NCBI RefSeq assembly: GCF_001636295.1
Contig: NZ_CP014209.1
Span: 3,410,001-3,474,000 of the forward strand
Direction of reading: 5' to 3'
DNA length: 64,000 nt
From: Isoptericola dokdonensis DS-3
GTDB lineage: Bacteria; Actinomycetota; Actinomycetes; Actinomycetales; Cellulomonadaceae
The position numbers and the translations under genes are program-made. The notes under the pieces were generated by a model. The model was not told the DNA's origin and ran no database searches. It saw only the letters and a program-made list of their open reading frames with translations. Positions 54,265 through 63,066 of this stretch are shown one piece after another (position 1 is the stretch's first letter; every line of letters begins with the position of its first letter).

Positions 54265-55412
54265 GCCGTGCCCTGCCGCACCGTGGTCAACTGCTCGGCG
54301 TAGCGGCGCGCGACCGCCGTCCAGGCCTGGGTCTCGGCGGCCGCCCGGGCGGCCTTGGCGACGGTGTCGCGGTCGGCGACGGCCAGTGCCGCGACGGCGT
54401 CGGCGACGGACCGCGCCGTCGGCTCCACGACCCACCCGTCGACGCCGTCGGTGACGAGGTCGGGCACGCACCCCGTGGCGGTCGCCACGACGGGCAGCCC
54501 GCAGGCGAGCGCCTCGACGACGACCAGACCGTAGGACTCGTAGGCGGTGGGCAGCACGAGCGCGTCGGCGGCATGCAGCGCGGGCCGCGGGTCGGGCTGC
54601 CTGCCGAGCAGGTGCACGCGCGCCTCGACGCCGCGGGCCCGTGCGGCCCGCCGGACACCGGCCGTCATGTCCGCCGTCCCGCCCACGACGACCAGGTGGG
54701 TGCGCGGGTCCGTGAGCGGGAGGGCGTCGAGGACGACGGGCAGGCCCTTGCGGTCGTGCTCGTGCCCGACGAAGACGAGCGCGACGTCGTCGGGGGCGAG
54801 CCCGAGGGCGGCCCGGGCCCGCGCGCGCTCCGCCTCGTCCGGGGGCCGGTACCGCTCCAGGTCGACGCCGTTGCCGATGACGGTGGTGCGGGGCGCGAGG
54901 CGCCGGTAGGTGGCGCGCAGGGCCGCGTCCTCGACGGCGGAGAGGTTGACGACCACGCGGTGCGCGCGCGAGCGGAACCGCAGGTGGTCGCGGGCCACGA
55001 CGAACAGGTGCAGGGGGTTGCGGACCAGGCGGCGCAGGCTGTCGCCGCGGGCCGCCATGGCGACCTGGAGGATCCCGTGGTTGACGTAGACGTCGCCGGC
55101 CACGACGTCGTTGTGGCACAGCCCGACGACGTCCGGGCGCCGGGCGAGCAGGCGGCGGGCGAGCACCGTGCCGACGGTGGAGAACCACACGACGCGCGCC
55201 AGCAGGGCGAGCTTGCCGCGGATCCCGGGACCGGGCTCGGGCAGCCACGTGCCGTGGGCGTCGGCGAGGGTGAACCGCTCGGTGCGCAGACCGAGCGCCG
55301 TCAGCTCCTGCTCGAGGTGGTGGGCGACGGCGCCGACGCCCGTCCCGGGCCCGATCTCCGGGGCGATCTGGACGACGGTGAGCGGCCGGGCGGGGGCCGT
55401 GCCGGCGGTCAT
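54261..55412 (-). CDS. GT4 glycosyltransferase
   Basis: 383 residues from the ATG at 55412. The N-terminal acceptor half has LTVVQIAPEIGPGTGVGAVAHHLEQELTALG and VGLCHNDVVAGDVYVNHGILQVAM; the donor half has IGNGVDLERYRPP, VALVFVGHEHDRKGLPVVLDAL, LVVVGGTADM and PTAYESYGLVVVEALACGLPVVATATGCVPDLV. It is third in the operon, with ATGA overlaps on both sides. Confidence 0.92.
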   Translation of the reverse strand: MTAGTAPARPLTVVQIAPEIGPGTGVGAVAHHLEQELTALGLRTERFTLADAHGTWLPEPGPGIRGKLALLARVVWFSTVGTVLARRLLARRPDVVGLCHNDVVAGDVYVNHGILQVAMAARGDSLRRLVRNPLHLFVVARDHLRFRSRAHRVVVNLSAVEDAALRATYRRLAPRTTVIGNGVDLERYRPPDEAERARARAALGLAPDDVALVFVGHEHDRKGLPVVLDALPLTDPRTHLVVVGGTADMTAGVRRAARARGVEARVHLLGRQPDPRPALHAADALVLPTAYESYGLVVVEALACGLPVVATATGCVPDLVTDGVDGWVVEPTARSVADAVAALAVADRDTVAKAARAAAETQAWTAVARRYAEQLTTVRQGTA

Positions 55413-56782
55413 GGCGCACCTCTCTCGACGGGTTCGACGGCGGGTTCGACGGGTCTTCGCCCGCGTTGCTCCTCGGCGTAGGCGTGCGCCCCGACGGCCA
55501 CCCCGATGAGCACGAAGGGCACCGAGACGACGATCGCCGACCAGAACAGGTCGAACTGGCCCTGGACGAGCCGGGTCAGGAGCACGGCGATGGCGACGTT
55601 GGCGAACCGGGACTCCATGCCCCACAGGACGATGATCGCCCCACCGAAGAGGATGACGAACCCGACCAGCCCGACGATGCCCGTGGCGGAGAGCTGTTCG
55701 ATCTCGGCGTTGGGCGGCTGGAACACGTAGCCGTGCTCGCCGGTCTCCCACCAGCGCAGCCCGACGCCGACCCAGATGTTCTTCTGCCAGACCTCGAGCG
55801 CCTGGCCGTACCACTCGAGCCGCTGGTAGGCCGAGTTGAACTGGTTCTCCTCGGCGAGCTGGTCGCGCACCATCCCGGCGACGAAGACCATGGCGGGCAG
55901 CAGCCCCGCGAGGATGAGCTTGGAGCGCTTGCGGTCGGGGTCCTTGCGCAGGGTGAGGAACAGGACGCCGACGACGAGGCCGAGGAGGGCCTGGCGGGCC
56001 TGGGAGGCGAGCACGGCGAGGCTGCAGATCCAGAAGGCGGCGAGGGCGGCGTGGCGGGGCCAGCCGACCCAGTACGGCCGGGCGTAGGCCAGGACGGCCG
56101 CGAACCCGAGCAGGCAGCCGATGAGGTTCTTGTGCATGGCGATCGGCCACTCGAGGTACACGGGGCCGAAGTCGCCCTGGGCGAACTTGATCAGCGCGGC
56201 CGCGCAGGTGAGCACCGCGATGCCGACGCAGGCCAGCATGAACAGGGACAGCCCGAAGCGGGCACGGCCCGACCGCCCCACCGCCCAGCCCATGACGAGG
56301 GCGCCGCCCACCGAGAGCCAGGCGTGGAACCACTCCACGGTGTTGGCGGTGTACGGGTTGACGACCACGGTGAACAGGGTCGCGACCTGGTAGATCACGC
56401 TCAGCCACAGCAGCGAGCGCATGGTCGTGGAGTACGGGCGGACCCCGAACAGCAGGGCGAAGAAGAAGGCGCCGAACAGGACGGCGTCGCTCACGGAGAT
56501 GAAGCCGCCGACACGCTGGATGACCACCAGGCCGGGCATCGCGAGGATCGGGACGGCCGCGCGCTCGATCGTCGTCGCGCCGAGCAGGACCAGGAGCGCC
56601 GCCGCGGCGACGACGTACCAGCCGTAGGGCACGGCCAGCATCCCGACGGCCAGGCTCATGACCCCCAGCGCGACGACGGCGAGGAGGATGCCCACGCTCC
56701 GTTCGACCGACCCGTCGCGCCACAGCGCCCGCAGGTCGTCCGCGGTCGGCAGGGCGAGGCCCCGCGGCCTGCCGGCGCTCAC
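55409..56782 (-). CDS. O-antigen ligase/polymerase-like membrane protein
   Basis: 457 residues from the GTG at 56782. About eleven membrane segments are visible, beginning VGILLAVVALGVMSLAVGMLAV. The long periplasmic-type loop (about 300-390) contains NSAYQRLEWYGQALEVWQKNIWVGVGLRWWETGEHGYVFQPPNAEIEQLSATGIVGL, the Wzy_C/O-antigen-ligase pattern (R...W...GVG...H/N...E). It probably polymerises repeat units or attaches chains outside the membrane. It is second in the operon, and is the only polymerase candidate in the locus. No Wzx flippase is seen in the window. Confidence 0.88.
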   Translation of the reverse strand: MSAGRPRGLALPTADDLRALWRDGSVERSVGILLAVVALGVMSLAVGMLAVPYGWYVVAAAALLVLLGATTIERAAVPILAMPGLVVIQRVGGFISVSDAVLFGAFFFALLFGVRPYSTTMRSLLWLSVIYQVATLFTVVVNPYTANTVEWFHAWLSVGGALVMGWAVGRSGRARFGLSLFMLACVGIAVLTCAAALIKFAQGDFGPVYLEWPIAMHKNLIGCLLGFAAVLAYARPYWVGWPRHAALAAFWICSLAVLASQARQALLGLVVGVLFLTLRKDPDRKRSKLILAGLLPAMVFVAGMVRDQLAEENQFNSAYQRLEWYGQALEVWQKNIWVGVGLRWWETGEHGYVFQPPNAEIEQLSATGIVGLVGFVILFGGAIIVLWGMESRFANVAIAVLLTRLVQGQFDLFWSAIVVSVPFVLIGVAVGAHAYAEEQRGRRPVEPAVEPVERGAP

Positions 56783-58758
56783 CGCACCACCCGGTCGGCG
56801 GCCTCGGCCCGCAGGGGGCCCGTGAGGTAGAGCCGGAGCCGACGCCGGGCGGCCGTGCCGGCCGCGCCGCGCAGCAGCACGCCGCGCAGCGCCGACCCGA
56901 CGACCTGACCGGCCCGAGCGACCGCCCAGCCGGCCGCGCCGAAGTGCTTGCGCACGTACCGTTCCTGCGACGCGTGGAAGTGCACGTCCCGCCGGTCGCC
57001 GTCGGTGCTCGTCGCGCCGCCGAGGTGGGTGGCGCGGACGCCCGGCACCTGCCGGTGCTCCCACCCGCGACGGACCGCGCGGTACGCCCAGTCGGTCTCC
57101 TCGGCGTAGAGGAAGAAGTCCTCGTCGAAGCCCCCGACGTCCGCCAGGGCGTCCGCCCGCAGCAGCATGACCGAGCCGATGACGAAGGTGCCGCGGCCGG
57201 ACCGGGCGCGGAGACGGCCGAGGCCGGCAGCCTCGAGCCACGTGCCCGCGGGGCTGGGGAACGGCCAGACCACGCGGGCGGCCCGTCCGTCGCCGTCCAC
57301 CTGGGTCGGCGCCACCGACGCCGTGCGGGGACGGGCGTGCGCGGCCTGCTGCAGCGCGAGGACGTCCTCGGGGGAGACCACCGCGTCCGGGTTGAGCAGG
57401 AGCACGTCCGTCCCGGGTGTCCGGCGGTGCGCGAGGGCGTGGTTCACCCCGGCGGCGAAGCCGCCGTTGCGACCCGGGTCGAGGTAGACGGCGCCGAGCT
57501 CCGCGGCGATCTCGCGGATCCGGGGCAGGGACGAGTTGTCCACGACCGTCACCGGCAGCTTCCCGAGCAGCGGCGTGAGGGCCTGACGGACGAGGTCGGG
57601 GGTGCCGTAGGCGACGAGGACCACCTCGGGCGGCGGGACCGCCGGGGCGCCGCGCCCGCCGGGGGCGACGCCGGTCGCCGCGCCGTACAGCTCGCGGTAC
57701 CGCGCGGCGACCGCGGTCCACGAGCAGGTCGCCGCACGCTCGAGCCCGGCGTCGCGCAGCTCCTCCCGCAGCCCGGGCTCGTCCAGCAGGCGCACGAGCG
57801 CGCCGCGCAGGGCGTCGGCGTCCGGCTCGACGAGCAGCCCCGCACCGCCGACGACGTCGGGCAGCGCCCCCGTCGCCGTCGCGACGACGGGCACGCCGCA
57901 GGCCATCGCCTCCACCGCGACCCGGCCGAACTGCTCGACCCAGCCGGGCGTCGTCCGCGACGGGACGGCGAGCACGTCGAGCGAACGGTAGAAGTCGGCG
58001 AGCCCGTGCGCCGCGAACGAGCCGACGAACCGCACCCGGTCGCCCAGCGTGGCCGCGAGCCGGCGCAGCCGGTCCTCGTCGGGGCCGTCGCCGGCGACGA
58101 GGAGCCGCAGCCGGGGGTCGTCCCCGACCGCCTGCAGGAGCAGGTCGACTCCCTTGTGCTCGGCCAGCCGCCCGGCGTACCCGACGGTGAGGACGTCCGG
58201 GGATTCGCGGACGCCGGGACCGGGCGAGAAGAGGTCGAGGTCGACACCGAGCGGGATCGTCGCCACCGTGCGGGCACCCCGGTCGCGCACGATGCGGCCC
58301 GCGTCGTCGTTGCACACGCTCACCGCGCCCGCCCCGCGCAGCGACCACCGCTCGAACCAGCGGAACGGCGCGGGATGACGCTTGCGGAGGTTCTGCGCCG
58401 AGTAGAGCACGTACGGGGCGGCGTCACCGCCGAGCCTGGCACGCAGCGCCCGCAGGGCGAGGATCTCCGCGGTCGCCAGCGCGAACGGCTCCTCGTGCAC
58501 GTCGAGGACGTCGTGCGGACGGCCGAGGGCGCGCCAGATCGCCACCGGGTCGTACACGAAGAGCGCGGGGTGCGACCCCCAGGTCCGCACGCCCGTCACC
58601 TGCTCCCCGGGACGCGGCTCCAGCACCACCTCGCGGCCGCCCTCGTCCCAGGCCCGCGCCGAGAGCAGCACGACGTCGACGCCCGACCGGGTCAGCGCGC
58701 GCTCCCGCTCCCGCCAGGCGTCCACGACCGCGCTGTGCGACACGCGCAGGACCCTCAT
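56779..58758 (-). CDS. Fused GT4-GT2 glycosyltransferase
   Basis: 659 residues from the ATG at 58758. Residues about 1-385 form a complete GT4 (RVLRVSHSAVVDAWRERERAL; TVGYAGRLAEHKGVDLLLQAV; RLLVAGDGPDEDRL; EQFGRVAVEAMACGVPVVATATGALPDVV). After a short Gly/Pro-rich linker, about 400-659 form a GT2 of the rhamnosyl/galactofuranosyl type (EVVLVAYGTPDLVRQAL; VTVVDNSSLPRI; GRNGGFAAGVNHAL; VLLLNPDAVVSPEDVLAL; GFDEDFFLYAEETDWAYRAVRRGW). One protein may therefore add two successive sugars. It is first in the minus-strand operon and divergent from the next GT2 gene. Confidence 0.92.
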   Translation of the reverse strand: MRVLRVSHSAVVDAWRERERALTRSGVDVVLLSARAWDEGGREVVLEPRPGEQVTGVRTWGSHPALFVYDPVAIWRALGRPHDVLDVHEEPFALATAEILALRALRARLGGDAAPYVLYSAQNLRKRHPAPFRWFERWSLRGAGAVSVCNDDAGRIVRDRGARTVATIPLGVDLDLFSPGPGVRESPDVLTVGYAGRLAEHKGVDLLLQAVGDDPRLRLLVAGDGPDEDRLRRLAATLGDRVRFVGSFAAHGLADFYRSLDVLAVPSRTTPGWVEQFGRVAVEAMACGVPVVATATGALPDVVGGAGLLVEPDADALRGALVRLLDEPGLREELRDAGLERAATCSWTAVAARYRELYGAATGVAPGGRGAPAVPPPEVVLVAYGTPDLVRQALTPLLGKLPVTVVDNSSLPRIREIAAELGAVYLDPGRNGGFAAGVNHALAHRRTPGTDVLLLNPDAVVSPEDVLALQQAAHARPRTASVAPTQVDGDGRAARVVWPFPSPAGTWLEAAGLGRLRARSGRGTFVIGSVMLLRADALADVGGFDEDFFLYAEETDWAYRAVRRGWEHRQVPGVRATHLGGATSTDGDRRDVHFHASQERYVRKHFGAAGWAVARAGQVVGSALRGVLLRGAAGTAARRRLRLYLTGPLRAEAADRVVR

Positions 58759-58808
58759 GGCCCTTATCCTCACCCGCCGAGGTCCTCCCCGGGCACGATC
58801 CCCCGAGG

Positions 58809-58818
58809 ATTCACCCGG
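58809..58818 (+). promoter_or_regulatory. ATTCACCCGG box between divergent glycosyltransferase genes
   Basis: The 10-mer is identical to 47945-47954 before the first EPS operon. It is 44 nt before the GTG at 58862 and 51 nt from the divergent ATG at 58758, so it could serve both. TTCAGCC follows 12 bp downstream as a weaker copy. Confidence 0.4.
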
Positions 58819-58861
58819 ACTTTCAGCCGCCGCCGGGCCGGGGGCGCGCGAGACTCGTGCC

Positions 58862-59797
58862 GTGACCGAAGAACCGCTGGTGAGCGTCGTCGTCGCCACG
58901 AACCGCGGCGGCCCGTTCCTCGCCGAGGCCCTCGACTCCGCCGTGGCGCAGAGCTACCCGTCCGTCGAGGTGCTCGTCGTGGACGACGGCAGCCCCGAGC
59001 CGGACGTCGTCGCCGGCATCGTGGGCACGCGTCCCGCCGTCCGGCTCGTCCGGATAGAGCCGTCTGGCGTCTCGGCGGCGCGCAACCACGCCGTGCGGTC
59101 CACCGGCGGGGACCTGGTCGCGTTCCTCGACGACGACGACCGCTGGCACCCGGACCGGTTGCGCCGCCACGTGGACGTCATGACCCGGCGGCCGGACGCC
59201 GTCGCGTCGTACTGCGGCATGCGCACCATCGACGCCGCCGGCGAGGTCCTCGTCGGGTCCGACCAGCGCCCGGCGCCCACCCGCGCCGACGTCGTGCGGG
59301 GACCCGGCGTCATGCTGCCGAACCTCGTGGTGCGCCGGGACGCCTTCGACGCCGTCGGCGGCTTCGACCCGGGCATCCGGCAGGGGGAGGACCTCGACCT
59401 GGTGCTAGGGCTCGCCGCGCTCGGCCCCCTCGTGCTGGTGGAGGACACCCTCGTCGACTACCGGTTCCACGGCGCCAACACGACCGCCCGGCACCGGGAG
59501 CTCGCCGCCTCGCTCCGCGAGGTCCTGCGCCGGCACCGCACCCTCGCCGTCGCCGACGGGCTCGACGACGTCGTCGCCGCGTTCGACGAGCGGCTCGCCG
59601 CCAACGACCGGTTCGCCTGGTGGAGCGCCCTGCGGGCGGCCCGTGCCGGGTGGGCCGCCCGCCGGCCGGGCGCCGCCGCCGCGGAGGTCGCCTGGGCGGC
59701 GTGGTTCGCGCCGTCCGCGCCGGTGCGGCGGCTGCGGTCGCGGGGATCCGCCGGACCGTCCGCCCCCGCCGTCGAGGACAGGCGACCAGCGGGTTAA
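58862..59797 (+). CDS. GT2 glycosyltransferase
   Basis: 311 residues from the GTG at 58862. The GT-A fold is shown by VSVVVATNRGGPFLAEALDSAVAQSYPSVEVLVVDDGSPEPD, SGVSAARNHAVRSTGGDLVAFLDDDDRWHPDRL (the DxD-type motif) and NLVVRRDAFDAVGGFDPGIRQGEDLDLVLGLAALG. The C-terminal 90 residues are helical and Ala/Arg-rich. It is transcribed away from the GT4-GT2 operon and sits 63 nt before the multidomain gene, which has its own promoter. Confidence 0.91.
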   Translation: MTEEPLVSVVVATNRGGPFLAEALDSAVAQSYPSVEVLVVDDGSPEPDVVAGIVGTRPAVRLVRIEPSGVSAARNHAVRSTGGDLVAFLDDDDRWHPDRLRRHVDVMTRRPDAVASYCGMRTIDAAGEVLVGSDQRPAPTRADVVRGPGVMLPNLVVRRDAFDAVGGFDPGIRQGEDLDLVLGLAALGPLVLVEDTLVDYRFHGANTTARHRELAASLREVLRRHRTLAVADGLDDVVAAFDERLAANDRFAWWSALRAARAGWAARRPGAAAAEVAWAAWFAPSAPVRRLRSRGSAGPSAPAVEDRRPAG

Positions 59798-59801
59798 TCA
59801 A

Positions 59802-59853
59802 CGGGTGATTTGCGCTGACGAACCCTTGAACGGCAGACGCGCTGACCTATTCT
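59802..59853 (+). promoter_or_regulatory. Promoter of the last EPS operon with a CACCCG box
   Basis: TTGAAC (59826-59831), 16 bases, then TATTCT (59848-59853), followed by 7 nt to the ATG at 59861: a clear sigma-70-type promoter for a leaderless mRNA. AATCACCCG on the minus strand (59810-59802), 16 nt upstream of the -35, is a variant of the box seen before the other polysaccharide units. Confidence 0.65.
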
Positions 59854-59860
59854 CGACGGC

Positions 59861-62122
59861 ATGATGCCTGGGACCGGTCTGCCGGCGTCGACCCGAGTGA
59901 TCGACGTCGGCGCACCCGACGACACGCTCGCGCGGGCGCTCGCGGACGCCGGTATCGAGCGGTACCTCGGGCTCACCGCCGCCCGCTCCCTCGCCGCGGT
60001 CCGGGCCGAGGCCGGTGAGCGGGCCGTGCGCTACCAGCCGCTCGACGACGTGTCCGTCGTGGGGCGCTGCTCCGCCGACCTGCTCGTGCTGCGCTCCGGC
60101 TTCCAGCGCCTGGTCTGGGCACCCGACGACCTCGCCGACTTCCGCTGGGTGGCCGTGGAGCGGGAGCGCGCCGTCGCGGGCGCGGAGGTCCGTGCGGCGG
60201 TGCGGTTCGGGCTCGCCCGCGGACGGCTCCGCCGCGCCGGGCGGTGGCAGCACGGTCAGGTCGAGCTCGACGTGTTCGAGGTCGGGGAGCCAGGCCCGCG
60301 GACGCCGCGCGCCCGCACCTACTTCAACCCGGGATGGGGCGTGGAAGGGCTGGCCGCCCGCCTCGCGGACGCCGGCGTGGCCTACGCCGTGCTGCGGTGG
60401 TTCGACGCCCTGCCCGCGATGGAGCCGGGCGAGGACCTCGACGTGCTGGTCGCCGACGAGGACGTGGACGCCTTCCGGGCGCTCCTCGAGTCCGAGCCGG
60501 GGACCGTGCCGGTCGACCTGTACAGCGTCTCCGGGCTCGCCGGCTCCGACTACCAGGGGGCCGCCTACTACGCGCCCGACCTGGGCCGGGCGATGCTGGC
60601 CCGCACCGAGACGCACCGCAGCGGGATGCGCGTGCCCGCGCCCGCCGACCACCTCCGCTCGCTGGCCTACCACGCGCTGTACCACAAGGGCACCCGGTCG
60701 GGCCTCGTCTCCCGGCTCGTCGCGGACGTCGTCCCCGACCCCGAGCACGACTACCGCGTCGCCCTCGACAAGGTCGCCGCGAGCTGTGGCGTCCAGCTCC
60801 CGCCCGACATGGAGGGCATCGACGACTATCTCGCGAGCGTCGGCTGGCGTCCCCCGCTCGACGCCCTGCGCCGGCTGTCGGTGCAGAACTCCTGGCTGCG
60901 GCTCCGCCTCGGGCAGGACGTCGCCGAGGCGGGCGGCCCCCAGCTCGCGGTGTTCCTCGTGCGCGAGCGCGCCCTCGACGTCCTCACGACGGACGACGTG
61001 GTGGCCGAGCTCCGGCACCGCGGGTTCGAGCCGCTGGTCGTGCGGCCGCTGGACGCCGCGGCCCGGACGCGCGGCGCGCAGCAGCTCCGCGGCGGGAACT
61101 GGGCGGCCGGGCCCTTCCCGGTCAGCGGGGGAGGGCCCGCCCTCCTCGTCGCGGCCCTGCACTACGCCCCCGACCCGGTCTCCCCGGACCTGCGGCAGCG
61201 GTACCCGCACCTCGCGAACGAGTCGATCTACTACGCCAAGCAGGCCGTGCGCGACGCCCTCGAGGCGCGGCTCGGCCCGGACGCGATGTTCAACGCCATC
61301 CACTCCGCCGACGACGAGACGGAGGCCTGGGAGTACCTCGACGTGGTCGCCCCCGACGCGGTCGACGAGATCCAGGGTCGGCTGCGGCGCCGCATCGCAC
61401 GCCAGAGCGCGGGCCCGGACGTCGTGCGGACGCTGAGCCGCGGCCGCCGCGCGCGCGTCGACGTCGTCGAGGGGCCCGGCGGAAAGGCCGTCCGCAAGAC
61501 CTTCGCCCCCGTGGGGCGCGGGCACCTCGAGCGCGAGGTCGCGGCCCTGCGCGGGCTGGCCGGCCGGGTCGCCGCCGTGCCCGAGCTGCTCGACACCGGC
61601 GAGAACTGGTTCACCATCCCCTGGTACGACGACTCGCTGCGGCTGCGACCCGGCCGCCTGCTGCCGATGCGCACGCTGCGCCGGATGGTGGGCGTGCTGG
61701 AGGAGATCCACGCCGCCGGGTGGGACCTCGTCGACGCCAAGCCCGCCAACTTCGTCCACGACGCGTCCGTCGGCCTCATGGCCGTCGACTTCGAGTTCGC
61801 CTACGAACGTCCCCCGGGCGACACGACGTCGTTCGCCGACAGCCCGGCGTTCCGCAACCCGAACCGTGAGCTCTACCCCGACCTCCCGGTCGGCGACTCG
61901 ACGTACGGGGTGCGCTGGCTGCCCGTCACCGGCATGCCGCGCCCCGTGCTCCTGGAGGGCTCGCCCGTGCAGCAGCACCTCGCCCGCCTGCGGTACCGGC
62001 TCCGGACCGCGACCACGCGGCCCGGGTCGCCGCTGCGGCGCACGGCCCGGTGGGCCCGTGCCACGGCGCGGACCGCCTTCCTCGGCACGACCCGGCGGCG
62101 CGCCTGGAGCGTGACCACGTGA
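59861..62122 (+). CDS. Multidomain EPS-locus protein: methyltransferase-like, nucleotidyltransferase-like, NDP-kinase-like and kinase-like modules
   Basis: 753 residues; start codons ATG ATG at 59861. Residues about 10-110 follow a Rossmann methyltransferase outline (RVIDVGAPDDTLARALADAGIERYLGLT) with degenerate SAM motifs. About 160-290 resemble a nucleotidyltransferase-like domain (AYAVLRWFDALPAMEPGEDLDVLVADED; E191-D-L-D194). About 360-505 resemble nucleoside diphosphate kinase: LAVFLVRERALD, then a helix and RHRGFEPLVV, and N478-A-I-H481-S-A-D484 in place of NxIHGSD. About 510-700 look like a small protein-kinase fold (GKAVRKTF; D625-A-K-P-A-N630 catalytic loop; D643-F-E as DFG). No signal peptide. 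It may phosphorylate or activate a polysaccharide component. The module assignments are by eye. Confidence 0.6.
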   Translation: MMPGTGLPASTRVIDVGAPDDTLARALADAGIERYLGLTAARSLAAVRAEAGERAVRYQPLDDVSVVGRCSADLLVLRSGFQRLVWAPDDLADFRWVAVERERAVAGAEVRAAVRFGLARGRLRRAGRWQHGQVELDVFEVGEPGPRTPRARTYFNPGWGVEGLAARLADAGVAYAVLRWFDALPAMEPGEDLDVLVADEDVDAFRALLESEPGTVPVDLYSVSGLAGSDYQGAAYYAPDLGRAMLARTETHRSGMRVPAPADHLRSLAYHALYHKGTRSGLVSRLVADVVPDPEHDYRVALDKVAASCGVQLPPDMEGIDDYLASVGWRPPLDALRRLSVQNSWLRLRLGQDVAEAGGPQLAVFLVRERALDVLTTDDVVAELRHRGFEPLVVRPLDAAARTRGAQQLRGGNWAAGPFPVSGGGPALLVAALHYAPDPVSPDLRQRYPHLANESIYYAKQAVRDALEARLGPDAMFNAIHSADDETEAWEYLDVVAPDAVDEIQGRLRRRIARQSAGPDVVRTLSRGRRARVDVVEGPGGKAVRKTFAPVGRGHLEREVAALRGLAGRVAAVPELLDTGENWFTIPWYDDSLRLRPGRLLPMRTLRRMVGVLEEIHAAGWDLVDAKPANFVHDASVGLMAVDFEFAYERPPGDTTSFADSPAFRNPNRELYPDLPVGDSTYGVRWLPVTGMPRPVLLEGSPVQQHLARLRYRLRTATTRPGSPLRRTARWARATARTAFLGTTRRRAWSVTT

Positions 62123-63066
62123 CGCAGACCGCGACCGGGACCCGGGCGGTGCCGACCCCGCCGCTGCCCACCGTGACGGTCGTGGTGCCCGTCTACGAGG
62201 ACCTCGACCGGCTGCGCACCTGCCTGCGGCTCCTCGGCGAGCAGGACTACCCGGGCGACCTCGACGTCGTCGTCGCGGACAACGGGTCGAGCAGCGACCT
62301 GCGTCCGGCACTCCCGCCGGACGACGCCCGGTTCCGGCTCGTGCGGGAGGAACGTCCCGGCTCGTACGCCGCCCGGAACGCCGGCCTCGCCGTGGCGACG
62401 GGCGACGTCGTCGCGTTCACCGACGCCGACTGCCGCCCGCGGCCCGACTGGCTCACCCGGGCGGTCGCGGCGCTCCAGGGTCCGGAGGCGCCCGACGCCG
62501 TCGGCGGTCGCATCAACCTCGTCTTCCGTGACGGCGTCGGCCCGGCGACCGGGCCCGAGCTCTACGAGGCGTTGCACGACTTCGACCAGCGGTCCTACGT
62601 CGAGAACCATCGCTACGCCGCGACCGCCAACCTGGTCGTGCCGCGCCCGACGCTCGACGCCGTCGGCACCTTCGACGACTCGTTGCGTTCCGGCGGTGAC
62701 CTCGACTGGGGCGGGCGGCTGCACGCCGCCGGACGGCGGATGTCCTACGCCGCGGACGCCGTCGTCGACCACCCGTCGCGCTCGTCGTGGCGCGAGCTCA
62801 CGGTCAAGACGGTCCGAGTGGGTGACGGTCTGGCCTCGCTCACGGCGGGACAGTCCCTCGCCGCCGACCTTCGCTACATGGCTCAGCAGGTGTGGCACTC
62901 GCTGCGGGCCGCGGCCACGGTGCGACACCGCGACGAGCTCCCGACGGTGTCGACGCGCGTGCGCTACGTCTCGGCGTTCACCTGGACGCGCGTGGTCTGG
63001 ATCGCGGTCCGCCTCCGTGCGAGGGTGGCCGCGGCGGTCTCACGCAGAACGGGGGTCCACTCATGA
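62119..63066 (+). CDS. GT2 glycosyltransferase (tandem copy A)
   Basis: 315 residues from the GTG at 62119, overlapping the previous stop (GTGA). TVTVVVPVYEDLDRLRTCLRLLGEQDYPGDLDVVVADNGSS, GSYAARNAGLAVATGDVVAFTDADCRPRPDWLTRAV (DAD metal motif), TANLVVPRPTLDAVGTFDDSLRSGGDLDWGGRLHAAG and the C-terminal helix are typical of GT2 enzymes of the capsule type. It is close in sequence to the next gene throughout its length, so the two arose by tandem duplication. Confidence 0.93.
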   Translation: MTQTATGTRAVPTPPLPTVTVVVPVYEDLDRLRTCLRLLGEQDYPGDLDVVVADNGSSSDLRPALPPDDARFRLVREERPGSYAARNAGLAVATGDVVAFTDADCRPRPDWLTRAVAALQGPEAPDAVGGRINLVFRDGVGPATGPELYEALHDFDQRSYVENHRYAATANLVVPRPTLDAVGTFDDSLRSGGDLDWGGRLHAAGRRMSYAADAVVDHPSRSSWRELTVKTVRVGDGLASLTAGQSLAADLRYMAQQVWHSLRAAATVRHRDELPTVSTRVRYVSAFTWTRVVWIAVRLRARVAAAVSRRTGVHS

